DNA of 64,000 nt from the NCBI RefSeq assembly GCF_051401765.1, contig NW_027480468.1:310001-374000 (forward strand), written 5' to 3'. The position numbers and the translations under genes are program-made. Position 1 is the stretch's first letter; each line of letters starts with the position of its first letter. Shown here piece by piece: positions 1 to 12,300 of this stretch. The notes under the pieces were generated by a model. It was not told the origin of the DNA and ran no database searches. It saw only the letters and a program-made list of their open reading frames with translations. This DNA is from Calliopsis andreniformis. Lineage: Eukaryota; Arthropoda; Insecta; Hymenoptera; Andrenidae.

Positions 1-1812
1 CCTGAATCCTCAATCCTGAATCCTCAATCTTCAGCCCTCAGTCCTCAACAATCAGTTGTCAATCCTCCATCCTCAATAGAATATCATCAATTCACAGCTT
101 TCAATACTCAATACTCAACCTGCAATCTTCAAATCTCTATCCACAAACATAAATTCTCATCACTCAACCCTCAACGCTCAGTCCCCAATCCTCAATCTTC
201 AATCCTCAATCCTCAACACTCAGTCCCCAATCCTCAATCTTCAATCCTCAATACTCAATCTTCAATCCTCAATCCTCAATCCTCAATCCTCAATCCTCAT
301 ACTTCAATCCTCAATACTCAAACTTCAATGCTCAATCCTCAATCCTCAATCCTCAATCTTCATTCCTCAATCCTCAATCCTCAATGTTCAATCCGCGATA
401 CCCAATCCTCAATGTTCAATCCTCAATACTCAATCCTAAATCCTCAGTCCTCAACCCTCAGCCCTCATCCTCAATCCACAATCCTCAATCCTCAATCCTC
501 AATCTTCAATCCTCAATACTCAAACTTCAATCCTCAATCCTCAATCCTCAATACTCAATCCTCAATCCTCAATCCTCAATCGTCAGTCTTCAATCCTCAA
601 TACTCAATCTTCAATCCGCAATCCTCAACCCTCAATCCTCAATCCTCTATCTTCAATCCTCAATACCCAATCCTCAATCTTCAATCCTCAATCCTCAATC
701 CTCAATTCTCGATCCTCAATCCTCAATCCTCAATCCTCAATCCCCAATCCTCAATCGGCAGCCATCAATCCTCAATACTAATCTTCAATCCTCAATCCTC
801 AATCCTCAATCCTCAATCCTCATTCTTCAATCCTCAATACCCAATCCTCAATACTCAAACTTCAATACTCAATTCTCAATACTCAATCCTCAATCCTCAA
901 TCCTCAATCGTCAGTCTTCAATCCTCAATACTCAATCTTCAATCCTCAATCCTCAACCCTCAAACCTCAATCCTCTATCTTCAATTCCTCAATACCCAAT
1001 CTTCAATCTTCACTCCTCAATCCTCAATCCTCAATTCTCGATCCTCAATCCTCAATCCTCAATCCTCAATCCTCAATCCTCAATCGTCAGCCTTCAATCC
1101 TCAATACTCAATCTTCAATCCTCAATCCTCAATCCTCAATCCTCAATCATCAATCCTCATTCTTCAATCCTCAATACCCAATCCTCAATCTTCAATCCAC
1201 AATCCTCAATCCTCAATTCTCAATCCTCAATCCTCAGTCCTCAGTCCTCAAACCTCAATCCTCAACCCTCAGCCCTCATCCTCAATCCTCAATCCTCAAT
1301 ATTCAATCCTCAATACTCAATCCTCAATACTCAATCTTCAATCCTCAATCCTTAATCCTCAATCCTCAGCCCTCAATGTTCAATCCGCAATAACTAATCC
1401 TCAAACTTCAATCCTCAATCCTCAATCCTCAATCCTCAATCCTCAATCCTCAATCCTTAAACCTCAATCTTCAATCCTCAATACTCAAACTTCAATCCTC
1501 AATCCTCAATCCTCAATTCTCAATCCTCAATCCTCAGTCCTCAGTCCTCAAACCTCAATCCTCAACCGTCAGCCCTCATCCTCAATCCTCAATCCTCAAT
1601 ATTCAATCCTCAATACTCAATCCTCAATACTCAATCTTCAATCCTCAATCCTTAATCCTCAATCCTCAGCCCTCAATGTTCAATCCGCAATAACTAATCC
1701 TCAAACTTCAATCCTCAATCCTCAATCCTCAATCCTCAATCCTCAATCCTCAGCCCTCAAACCTCAATCCTGAATCCTCAATCCTGAATCCTCAATCTTC
1801 AGCCCTCAGTCC
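1..1812. repeat. A1-type higher-order block, left edge
   Basis: This block starts inside an A1 unit (cassette at 45-184) and runs to the next A1 cassette at 1813, about 1.77 kb later. It contains diagnostic variants such as CCGCGATACC near 393 and the CAATAACTAATCC segment near 1387 and 1687. The same order of variants recurs at 57.05-58.48 kb at an offset of 56,668 bases (393 to 57061 and 1821 to 58489). The two ends of the window therefore carry the same higher-order unit. No coding or RNA gene is visible; the open frames here read the repeat. Confidence 0.85.
1199..1752. repeat. 300-bp tandem doublet inside A1 units
   Basis: Bases about 1199-1452 recur at 1499-1752 with an offset of exactly 300 bases, including the rare segment with AATGTTCAATCCGCAATAAC. 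The copies are nearly identical; one visible difference is CAACCCTC at 1264 against CAACCGTC at 1564. The period of 300 is 42 heptamers plus 6 bases, because each copy contains one 6-base monomer (TCATCC). The same 300-base doublet occurs at about 40.74/41.04 kb, 52.67/52.97 kb and 58.04/58.34 kb. Single copies are at about 34.8, 55.4 and 59.75 kb. Confidence 0.9.
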
Positions 1813-1952
1813 TCAACAATCAGTTGTCAATCCTCCATCCTCAATAGAATATCATCAATTCACAGCTTTCAATACTCAATACTCAACCTGCAATCTTCAT
1901 ATCTCTATCCACAAACATCAATTCTCATCACTCAACCCTCAACGCTCAGTCC
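1813..1952. repeat. Cassette A, subtype A1 (reference copy)
   Basis: Twenty heptamers (140 bp) that are strongly diverged from TCAATCC but still in exact 7-base register, beginning TCAACAATCAGTTG and ending TCAGTCC. A1 is recognised by TCCATCC or TCAATCC before AATAGAATATCATC, then ACAGCTT and CAACCTGC or CAGCCTGC. Copies begin at about 45, 1813, 31055, 33153, 34980, 41178, 53111, 58481 and 59907. This is the least repeat-like sequence in the window. Its conservation among copies is explained at least partly by duplication of the whole unit; a protein-binding role is possible but unproven. Confidence 0.9.
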
Positions 1953-4900
1953 CCAATCCTCAATCTTCAATCCTCAATCCTCAACACTCAGACCCCAATC
2001 CCCAATCTTCAATCCTCAATACTCAATCTTCAATCCTCAATACTCAATCGTCAGTCTTCAATCTTCAATACTCAATCTTCAATTCTCAATCCTCAATCCT
2101 CAATCCTCATTCTTCAATCCTCAATACCCAATCCTCAATCTTCAATCGTCAATCCTCAATCCTCAATTCTCAATCCTCAATCCTCAGTCCTCAGTCCTCA
2201 AACCTCAATCCTCAACCCTCAGCCCTCATCCTCAATCCTCAATCCTCAATCCTCAATCCTCAATCCTCAATCCTCAATCGTCAGTCTTCAATCCTCAATA
2301 CTCAATCTTCAATCCTCAATCCTCAATCCTCAATCCTCAATCCTCGATCTTCAATCCTCAATACCCAAACCTCAATCTTCAATCCTCAGTCCTCAATCCT
2401 CAATCCTCAATTCTCGATCCTCAATTCTCAATCCTCAATCCTCAATTCTCAATCCTCAATCCTCAGTCTTCAGTCCTCAAAACACAATCTTCAGTCCTCA
2501 ATCCTCAATCCTCAATCCTCAATCCTCATTCGTCAATCCTCAATACCCAATCTTCAATCTTCAATCCTCAATCCTCAATCCTCAATTCTCAACCCTCAAT
2601 CCTCAGTCCTCAGTCCTCAAACCTCAATCCTCAACCCCCAGCCCTCATCCTCAATCCTCAATCCTCAATTCTCAATCCTCAATCCTCAATCCTCAGTCCT
2701 CAAACCTCAATCCTCAACCCTCAGCCCTCATCGTCAATCCTCAATACTCAATCCTCAATCGTCAGCCTTCAATCCTCAATACTCAATCTTCAATCCTCAA
2801 TCCTCAATCCTCAATCCTCAATCCTCATTCTTCAATCCTCAATACCCAATCCTCAATCTTCAATCCTCTACCCTCAATCCTCAATTCTCAATCCTCAATC
2901 CTCAGTCCTCAGTCCTCAAACCTCAATCCTCAACACTCAGCCCTCATCCTCAATCCTCAATCCTCAATCCTCAATCCTCAATCCTCAATCTTCAATCCTC
3001 AATACTCAATCTTCAATCCTCAATCCTCAATCCTCAATCCTCAACCTTCATTCCTCAATCCTCAATCCTCAATACGCAATCCTCATTCTTCAATCATCTG
3101 TACCGAATACTCAATCTTCAATCCTGAATTCTCAATCCTCAATCCTCAGTCCTCAGTCCTCAAATCTCAATCCTCATCCCTCAGCCCTCATCCTCAATCC
3201 TCAATCCTCAATCCTCAATCCTCAATCTTCAATCCTCAATACTCAAACTTCAATCCTCAATCCTCAATCCTCAATCCTCAATCCTCATTCCTCAATCGTC
3301 GGTCTTCAATCCTCAATACTCCATCTTCAATCCTCAATCTTCAATCCTCAATCCTCAATACTCAATCTTCAATCCTCAATAACCAGTACTCAATCTTCAA
3401 TCCTCAATCATCAATCCTCAATTCTCGATCCTCAGTCCTCAATCCTCAATCGTCAATTCTCAATCCTCAATCCTCAGTCCTCAGTCCTCAATACACAATC
3501 TTCAATCCTCAATCCTCAATCCCCATTCCTCAATCCTCAATACCCAGTCCTCAATCTTCAATCCTCAATCCTCAATCCTCAATTCTCAATCCTCAATCCT
3601 CAGTCCTCAGTCCTCAACCCTCAATCCTCAACCCTCAGCCCTCATCCTCAATCCTCAAACCTCAATCTTCAATCCTCAATCCTCAATCCTCAGCACCCAA
3701 ACCTCAATCTTCAATCCTCAATCCTCAATCCTCAATCCTCAATTCTCGATCCTCAATTCTCAATCCTCAATCCTCAATTCTCAATCCTCAATCCTCAGTC
3801 TTCAGTCCTCAATACACAATCTTCAGTCCTCAATCCTCAATCCTCAATCCTCAATCCTCATTCTTCAATCCTCAATACCCAATCTTCAATCTTCAATCCT
3901 CAATCCTCAATCCTCAATTCTCAACCCTCAATCCTCAGTCCTCATTCCTCAAACCTCAATCCTCAACCCTCAGCCCTCATCCTCAATCCTCAATCTTCAA
4001 TTCTCAATCCTCAATCCTCAATCCTCTGTCCTCAAACCTCAATCCTCAACCCTCAGCCCTCATCGTCAATCCTCAATACTCAATCCTCAATCGTCAGCCT
4101 TCAATCCTCAATACTCAATCTTCAATCCTCAATCCTCAATCCTCAATCCTCAATCCTCATTCTTCAATCCTCAATACCCAATCCTCAATCTTCAATCCTC
4201 AACCCTCAATCCTCAATTCTCAATCCTCAATCCTCAGTCCTCAGTCCTCAAACCTCAATCCTCAACACTCAGCCCTCATCCTCAATCCTCAGTCCTCAAT
4301 CCTCAATCCTCAATCCTCAATCTTCAATCCTCAATACTCAATCTTCAATCCTCAATCCTCAATCCTCAATCCTCAACCTACATTCCTCAATCCTCAATCC
4401 TCAATACTCAATCCTCATTCTTCAATCATCTGTACCGAATACTCAATCTTCAATCCTGAATTCTCAATCCTCAATCCTCAGACCTCAGTCCTCAAACATC
4501 AATCCTCAACCCTCAGCCCTCATCGTCAATCCTCAATCCTCAATCCTCAGTCCTCAATCTTCAATCCTTAATACTCAAACTTCAATCCTCAATCCTCAAT
4601 CCTCAATCCTCAATCCTCATTCCTCAATCGTCGGTCTTCAATCCTCAATACTCCATCTTCAATCCTCAATCCTCAATCCTCAATCCTCAATAATCAATCT
4701 TCAATCCTCAATAACCAGTACTCAATCTTCAATCCTCAATCCTCAATCCTCAATTCTCGATCCGCAATCCTCAATCCTCAATCGTCAATTCTCAATCCTC
4801 AATCCTCAGTCCTCAGTCCTCAATACACAATCTCCAATCCTCAATCTTCAAACCTCAATCCTCAATCCCCATTCCTCAATCCTCAATACCCAGTCCTCAA

Positions 4901-5640
4901 TCTTCAATCCTCAATCCTCAATCCTCAATTCTCAATCCTCAATCCTCAGTCCTCAGACCTCAACCCTCAATCCTCAACCCTCAGCCCTCATCCTCAATCC
5001 TCAAACCTCAATCTTCAATCCTCAATCCTCAATCCTCAGCACCCAAACCTCAATCTTCAATCCTCAATCCTCAATCCTCAATCCTCAATTCTCGATCCTC
5101 AATTCTCAATCCTCAATCCTCAATTCTCAATCCTCAATCCTCAGTCTTCAGAACTCAATACACAATCTTCAGTCCTCAATCCTCAATCCTCAATCCTCAA
5201 TCCTCATTCTTCAATCCTCAATACCCAATCTTCAATCTTCAATCCTCAATCCTCAATCCTCAATTCTCAACCCTCAATCCTCAGTCCTCATTCCTCAAAC
5301 CTCAATCCTCAAACCTCAGCCCTCATCCTCAATCCTCAATCTTCAATTCTCAATCCTCAATCCTCAATCCTCTGTCCTCAAACCTCAATCCTCAACCCTC
5401 AGCCCTCATCGTCAATCCTCAATACTCAATCCTCAATCGTCAGCCTTCAATCCTCAATACTCAATCTTCAATCCTCAATCCTCAATACTCAATCCTCAAT
5501 CCTCATTCTTCAATCCTCAATACCCAATCCTCAATCTTCAATCCTCAACCCTCAATCCTCAATTCTCAATCCTCAATCCTCAGTCCTCAGTCCTCAAACC
5601 TCAATCCTCAACACTCAGCCCTCATCCTCAATCCTCAATC
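1953..5640. repeat. B-type higher-order block 1
   Basis: After the A1 cassette the array changes to units of about 1.3 kb without cassette A. Each carries tag B (here at 3083-3131 and 4415-4463, 1,332 bases apart). Each also carries an ordered set of variants: CAATCGTCGGTC, CAATAACCAGTAC, CGATCC and the CAACACTCAGCCC segment. From about 5095 the sequence is also the left part of the 3,621-bp duplication. Near 5.67 kb it passes into A2/A3-type sequence where a third tag B would be expected, which indicates a recombination junction between HOR families. Confidence 0.8.
3083..3131. repeat. Tag B (reference copy), 7 diverged heptamers
   Basis: A 49-bp landmark in perfect heptamer register: TCATTCT, TCAATCA, TCTGTAC, CGAATAC, TCAATCT, TCAATCC, TGAATTC. 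Copies begin at about 3083, 4415, 12460, 17370, 20644, 22468, 26589, 29433, 32510, 36369, 37590, 38936, 42448, 43878, 45147, 46486, 46904, 48435, 49676, 50945, 61176, 62522 and 63225. Most contain an EcoRI site (GAATTC); the 29433 copy reads TGTATTC instead, and the 46904 copy reads AATGATCTG. In A3-type units the tag lies a fixed 292 or 299 bases after cassette A, a difference of one heptamer. Confidence 0.92.
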
Positions 5641-7529
5641 CTCAATCCTCAATCCTCAATCCTCAACCTTCAATCCTCAATACTCAATCTTCAATCCTCA
5701 ATCCTCGATACTCAATCTTCAATCCTCAATCCTCAATCCTCAATCCCCAATCCTCATTCTTCGATCCTGAATCCTCAATCCTCAATCCTCAATCTTCAAT
5801 CCTCAATTCTCAATCTTCAATCCTCAATACTCAATATTCAATCCTCAGTCCTCAATCCTCGATCCTCAATCCTCAATCCTCAATCGTCTATCTCAAATCC
5901 TGAATACTCAATCTTCAATCCTCAATACTCGATACTCAATCCTCAATCCTCATTCTTCAATCCTCAACACCCAATCCTCAATCTTCAATCCTAAATCCTC
6001 AATCCTGAATTCTCAATCCTCAATCTTCAGTCCTCAGTCCTCAAACCTCAATCCTCAACCCTCAGCCCTCATCCTCAATCCTCAATCCTCAATCCTCAAT
6101 CCTCAATCTTCAATCCTCAATACTCAAACTTCAATCCACAATCCTCAATCCTCAATCCTCAATACTCAATCCTCAATCGTCAGTCTTCAATCCTCAATAC
6201 TCAATCTTCAATCCTCAATCCTCAATCCTCAATCCTCAATACTCAATCTTCAATCCTCAGTAACCAATACTCAATCTTCAATCCTCAATCCTCAATCCTC
6301 AATTCTCGATCCTCAATCCTCAATCCTGAATCGTCAATTCTCAATCCTCAATCCTCAGTCCTCAGTCCTCAATACACAATCTTCAATCCTCAATCTTCAA
6401 TCCTCAATCCTCAATCCCCATTCCTCAATTTTCAATCCTCAATCCTCAATCCCCATTCCTCAATCCTCAATACCCAGTCCTCAATCTTCAATCCTCAATC
6501 CTCAATCCTCAATTCTCAATCCTCAATCCGCAGTCCTCAGTCCTCAACCCTCAATCCTCAACCCTCAGCCCTCATCCTCAATCCTCAAACCTCAATCCTC
6601 AATCCTCAATCCTCAATCGTCAGTCTTCAATCCTCAATACTCAATCTTCAATCCTCAATCCTCAATCCTCAATTCTCGATCCTCAATCCTCAATCCTGAA
6701 TCGTCAATTCTCAATCCTCAATCCTCAGTCCTCAGTCCTCAATACACAATCTTCAATCCTCAATCCTCAATCCTCAATCCTCAATCCTCAATTTTCAATC
6801 CTCATACTCAATCTGCAATCCTCAATCCTCAATACCTCAATCCTCAATCATCAATTCTCGATCCTCAATCCTCAATCCTCAATCGTCAATTCTCAATCCT
6901 CAATCCTCAGTCCTCAGTCCTCAATACACAATCTTCAATCCTCAATCTTCAATTCTCAATCCTCAATCCCCATTCCTCAATCCTCAATACCCAGTCCTCA
7001 ATCTTCAATCCTCAATCCTCAATCCTCAATTCTCAATCCTCAATCCGCAGTCCTCAGTCCTCAACCCTCAATCCTCAACCCTCAGCCCTCATCCTCAATC
7101 CTCAAACCTCAATCTTCAATCCTCAATCCTCAATCCTCAATACCCAATCTTCAATCCTCAATCCTCAGTCCTCAAACCACAATTCTGAAACCTCAATCCT
7201 GTATCCTCAATCTTCAATCCTCAATCCCCAATCCTCAGTCTTCAATCCTCAATCTTCAAACCTCAATCCTAAATCCACAATCTTCAATCCTCAATACTCA
7301 ATATTCAGTCCTCTATCCTCAATCCTCAATCCTCAATCCTCAATCCTCAATCCTCAATTTTCAATCTTCATTACTCAATCTCCAATCCTCAATCCTCAAT
7401 ACCTTAATCCTCAATTCTCATTCTTCAATCCTCAGTACCGAATCCACAATCTTCAATCCTGAATCCTCAATCCTCAGTTCTCAATCCTGAATCCTCAATC
7501 CTGAATCCTCAACCTTCAGCCCTCAGTCC

Positions 7530-7669
7530 TCAACAATCAGTTGTCAATCCCCAATCCTCAATAGAATATCCTCAATTCACAGCTTTCAATACTCATTACT
7601 CAATCTGCAATCTTCAGATCTCTATCCACAAACATCAATTCTCATCACTCAACACTCAATACTCAGTCC
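7530..7669. repeat. Cassette A, subtype A2 (reference copy)
   Basis: This subtype shares the TCAACAATCAGTTG start with A1. It then has CCCAATCC, AATAGAATATCCTCAATTC, ACAG(C/T)TTT, CATTACTCAATCTGC and CTTCAGATCTC (a BglII site). It is preceded by CAACCTTCAGCCC or CAAGCTTCAGCCC. Copies begin at about 7530, 11151, 16061, 24314, 30300, 33952, 39950, 54621 and 55941. A HindIII site (AAGCTT) usually follows in the stretch after the cassette. In the 5-19 kb block A2 is followed by an A3 cassette exactly 1,022 bases later, three times. Confidence 0.9.
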
Positions 7670-8551
7670 CCAATCCTCAAGCTTCAAACCTAAATCCTCA
7701 ATCCTCAATCACCAATCCTCAATCTTCAATCCTCAATACTCAATCTTCAATCCTCAACCCTCAATCCTCAATCCTCAATCACCAATCCTCAATCCTGAAT
7801 CCTCAATCCTCAATCGTCAATCTTCAATCCTCAATCCTCAATCCTAAATCCTCAGTCCCCAAACCTCAATCCTCAATCTTCAATCCTCAATTCTCAATCT
7901 TCAATCCTCAATCCTCAATACTCAATCCGCAATCCTCAATCCTCAACCGTCAGCCTTCAATCCTCAATACTCAATCTTCAATCCTCAATCCTCAATCCTC
8001 AATCCTCAATCCTCAACCTTCAATCCTCAATACCCAATCCTCAATCTTGAATCCTCAATACCCAGGCCTCAATCTTCAATCCTCAATCCTCAGTCCTCAA
8101 TTCTCAATCCTCAATCCTCAGCCCTCAGTCCTCAAACCTCAATCCTCAACCCTCGGCCCTCATCCTCAACCCTCAATCCTCAATCTTCAATCCTCAATCC
8201 TCAATCCTCAATACCCAATCTTCAATCCTCAATCCTCAGTCCTCAAACCACAATTCTGAAACCTCAATCCTGAATCCTCAATCTTCAATCCTCAATCCCC
8301 AATCCTAAATCTTCAATCCTCAATCCTCAATCCTCAATCCTCAATCCTCAATCTTCAATCCTCAATACTCAATATTCAATCCTCTATCCTCAATCCTCAA
8401 TCCTCAATCCTCAATCCTCAATCCTCAATTTTCAATCCTCAATACTCAATCTGCAATCCTCAATCCTCAATACCTCAATACTCAATCATCAGCCCTCAAA
8501 CATCAATTCCGAATCCTCAATCCTGAATCCTCAATCTTCGGCACTCAGTCC

Positions 8552-8691
8552 TCAACAATCAGTTGTCAATCCTCAATCCTCAATAGAATATCCCCAGTTC
8601 AGAGTTTTCAATACGCAATACTCAATCTGCAATCGTCAAATCTCTATGCAGAAACATCAATTCTCATCGCTCAAGCCTCAACACTCAGTCC
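8552..8691. repeat. Cassette A, subtype A3 (reference copy)
   Basis: A3 is preceded by CTTCGGCACTCAGTCC. It carries AATATCCCCAGTTCAGAG, CAATACGCAATAC, CAATCGTCAAATC and TCTATGCA, then CCCAAATCCGCAAC. Copies begin at about 8552, 12173, 14103, 17083, 19013, 20350, 22174, 23432, 26302 and 32223, with a truncated one at 24749. The C-to-G change that makes TCTATGC creates an ATG 86 bases after the CAGTTG start in each full copy. Many of the long open frames begin there (8646, 14197, 19107, 20444, 22268, 23526, 26396, 32317). Confidence 0.9.
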
Positions 8692-9370
8692 CAAATCCGC
8701 AACATTCAATCCTCAATCCTCAATTCTCAATCCTCAATCCTCAATTCTCAATCCTCAATCCTCAGTCTTCAGAACTCAATACACAATCTTCAGTCCTCAA
8801 TCCTCAATCCTCAATCCTCAATCCTCATTCTTCAATCCTCAATACCCAATCTTCAATCTTCAATCCTCAATCCTCAATCCTCAATTCTCAACCCTCAATC
8901 CTCAGTCCTCATTCCTCAAACCTCAATCCTCAAACCTCAGCCCTCATCCTCAATCCTCAATCTTCAATTCTCAATCCTCAATCCTCAATCCTCTGTCCTC
9001 AAACCTCAATCCTCAACCCTCAGCCCTCATCGTCAATCCTCAATACTCAATCCTCAATCGTCAGCCTTCAATCCTCAATACTCAATCTTCAATCCTCAAT
9101 CCTCAATACTCAATCCTCAATCCTCATTCTTCAATCCTCAATACCCAATCCTCAATCTTCAATCCTCAACCCTCAATCCTCAATTCTCAATCCTCAATCC
9201 TCAGTCCTCAGTCCTCAAACCTCAATCCTCAACACTCAGCCCTCATCCTCAATCCTCAATCCTCAATCCTCAATCCTCAATCCTCAACCTTCAATCCTCA
9301 ATACTCAATCTTCAATCCTCAATCCTCGATACTCAATCTTCAATCCTCAATCCTCAATCCTCAATCCCCA

Positions 9371-12300
9371 ATCCTCATTCTTCGATCCTCAATCCTCAAT
9401 CCTCAATCCTCAATCTTCAATCCTCAATTCTCAATCTTCAATCCTCAATACTCAATATTCAATCCTCAGTCCTCAATCCTCGATCCTCAATCCTCAATCC
9501 TCAATCGTCTATCTCAAATCCTGAATACTCAATCTTCAATCCTCAATACTCGATACTCAATCCTCAATCCTCATTCTTCAATCCTCAACACCCAATCCTC
9601 AATCTTCAATCCTAAATCCTCAATCCTGAATTCTCAATCCTCAATCTTCAGTCCTCAGTCCTCAAACCTCAATCCTCAACCCTCAGCCCTCATCCTCAAT
9701 CCTCAATCCTCAATCCTCAATCCTCAATCTTCAATCCTCAATACTCAAACTTCAATCCACAATCCTCAATCCTCAATCCTCAATACTCAATCCTCAATCG
9801 TCAGTCTTCAATCCTCAATACTCAATCTTCAATCCTCAATCCTCAATCCTCAATCCTCAATACTCAATCTTCAATCCTCAGTAACCAATACTCAATCTTC
9901 AATCCTCAATCCTCAATCCTCAATTCTCGATCCTCAATCCTCAATCCTGAATCGTCAATTCTCAATCCTCAATCCTCAGTCCTCAGTCCTCAATACACAA
10001 TCTTCAATCCTCAATCTTCAATCCTCAATCCTCAATCCCCATTCCTCAATTTTCAATCCTCAATCCTCAATCCCCATTCCTCAATCCTCAATACCCAGTC
10101 CTCAATCTTCAATCCTCAATCCTCAATCCTCAATTCTCAATCCTCAATCCGCAGTCCTCAGTCCTCAACCCTCAATCCTCAACCCTCAGCCCTCATCCTC
10201 AATCCTCAAACCTCAATCCTCAATTCTCAATCCTCAATCGTCAGTCTTCAATCCTCAATACTCAATCTTCAATCCTCAATCCTCAATCCTCAATTCTCGA
10301 TCCTCAATCCTCAATCCTGAATCGTCAATTCTCAATCCTCAATCCTCAGTCCTCAGTCCTCAATACACAATCTTCAATCCTCAATCCTCAATCCTCAATC
10401 CTCAATCCTCAATTTTCAATCCTCATACTCAATCTGCAATCCTCAATCCTCAATACCTCAATCCTCAATCATCAATTCTCGATCCTCAATCCTCAATCCT
10501 CAATCGTCAATTCTCAATCCTCAATCCTCAGTCCTCAGTCCTCAATACACAATCTTCAATCCTCAATCTTCAATTCTCAATCCTCAATCCCCATTCCTCA
10601 ATCCTCAATACCCAGTCCTCAATCTTCAATCCTCAATCCTCAATCCTCAATTCTCAATCCTCAATCCGCAGTCCTCAGTCCTCAACCCTCAATCCTCAAC
10701 CCTCAGCCCTCATCCTCAATCCTCAAACCTCAATCTTCAATCCTCAATCCTCAATCCTCAATACCCAATCTTCAATCCTCAATCCTCAGTCCTCAAACCA
10801 CAATTCTGAAACCTCAATCCTGTATCCTCAATCTTCAATCCTCAATCCCCAATCCTCAGTCTTCAATCCTCAATCTTCAAACCTCAATCCTAAATCCACA
10901 ATCTTCAATCCTCAATACTCAATATTCAGTCCTCTATCCTCAATCCTCAATCCTCAATCCTCAATCCTCAATCCTCAATTTTCAATCTTCATTACTCAAT
11001 CTCCAATCCTCAATCCTCAATACCTTAATCCTCAATTCTCATTCTTCAATCCTCAGTACCGAATACACAATCTTCAATCCTGAATCCTCAATCCTCAGTT
11101 CTCAATCCTGAATCCTCAATCCTGAATCCTCAACCTTCAGCCCTCAGTCCTCAACAATCAGTTGTCAATCCCCAATCCTCAATAGAATATCCTCAATTCA
11201 CAGCTTTCAATACTCATTACTCAATCTGCAATCTTCAGATCTCTATCCACAAACATCAATTCTCATCACTCAACACTCAATACTCAGTCCCCAATCCTCA
11301 AGCTTCAAACCTAAATCCTCAATCCTCAATCACCAATCCTCAATCTTCAATCCTCAATACTCAATCTTCAATCCTCAACCCTCAATCCTCAATCCTCAAT
11401 CACCAATCCTCAATCCTGAATCCTCAATCCTCAATCGTCAATCTTCAATCCTCAATCCTCAATCCTAAATCCTCAGTCCCCAAACCTCAATCCTCAATCT
11501 TCAATCCTCAATTCTCAATCTTCAATCCTCAATCCTCAATACTCAATCCGCAATCCTCAATCCTCAACCGTCAGCCTTCAATCCTCAATACTCAATCTTC
11601 AATCCTCAATCCTCAATCCTCAATCCTCAATCCTCAACCTTCAATCCTCAATACCCAATCCTCAATCTTGAATCCTCAATACCCAGGCCTCAATCTTCAA
11701 TCCTCAATCCTCAGTCCTCAATTCTCAATCCTCAATCCTCAGCCCTCAGTCCTCAAACCTCAATCCTCAACCCTCAGCCCTCATCCTCAACCCTCAATCC
11801 TCAATCTTCAATCCTCAATCCTCAATCCTCAATACCCAATCTTCAATCCTCAATCCTCAGTCCTCAAACCACAATTCTGAAACCTCAATCCTGAATCCTC
11901 AATCTTCAATCCTCAATCCCCAATCCTAAATCTTCAATCCTCAATCCTCAATCCTCAATCCTCAATCCTCAATCTTCAATCCTCAATACTCAATATTCAA
12001 TCCTCTATCCTCAATCCTCAATCCTCAATCCTCAATCCTCAATCCTCAATTTTCAATCCTCAATACTCAATCTGCAATCCTCAATCCTCAATACCTCAAT
12101 ACTCAATCATCAGCCCTCAAACATCAATTCCGAATCCTCAATCCTGAATCCTCAATCTTCGGCACTCAGTCCTCAACAATCAGTTGTCAATCCTCAATCC
12201 TCAATAGAATATCCCCAGTTCAGAGTTTTCAATACGCAATACTCAATCTGCAATCGTCAAATCTCTATGCAGAAACATCAATTCTCATCGCTCAAGCCTC

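Noticed and set aside
328..1773. Similarity of a seven-residue repeat to the RNA polymerase II C-terminal heptad, or to antifreeze and ice-nucleation repeats
   Set aside because: Only the period is shared. The residues (S-I-L-N-P-Q-S) do not match the CTD consensus, and the period follows from the DNA unit of 7 bases.
1813..1952. Cassette A as a transposon remnant, tRNA or promoter
   Set aside because: It is in perfect heptamer register over 20 monomers, with no terminal inverted repeats, target duplication, cloverleaf or TATA/-10 and -35 pair. It is diverged satellite.
7530..7669. HindIII, BglII and EcoRI sites as signs of cloning
   Set aside because: They arise by single-base variants of heptamers within A2 cassettes and tags B and recur in proportion to those units.
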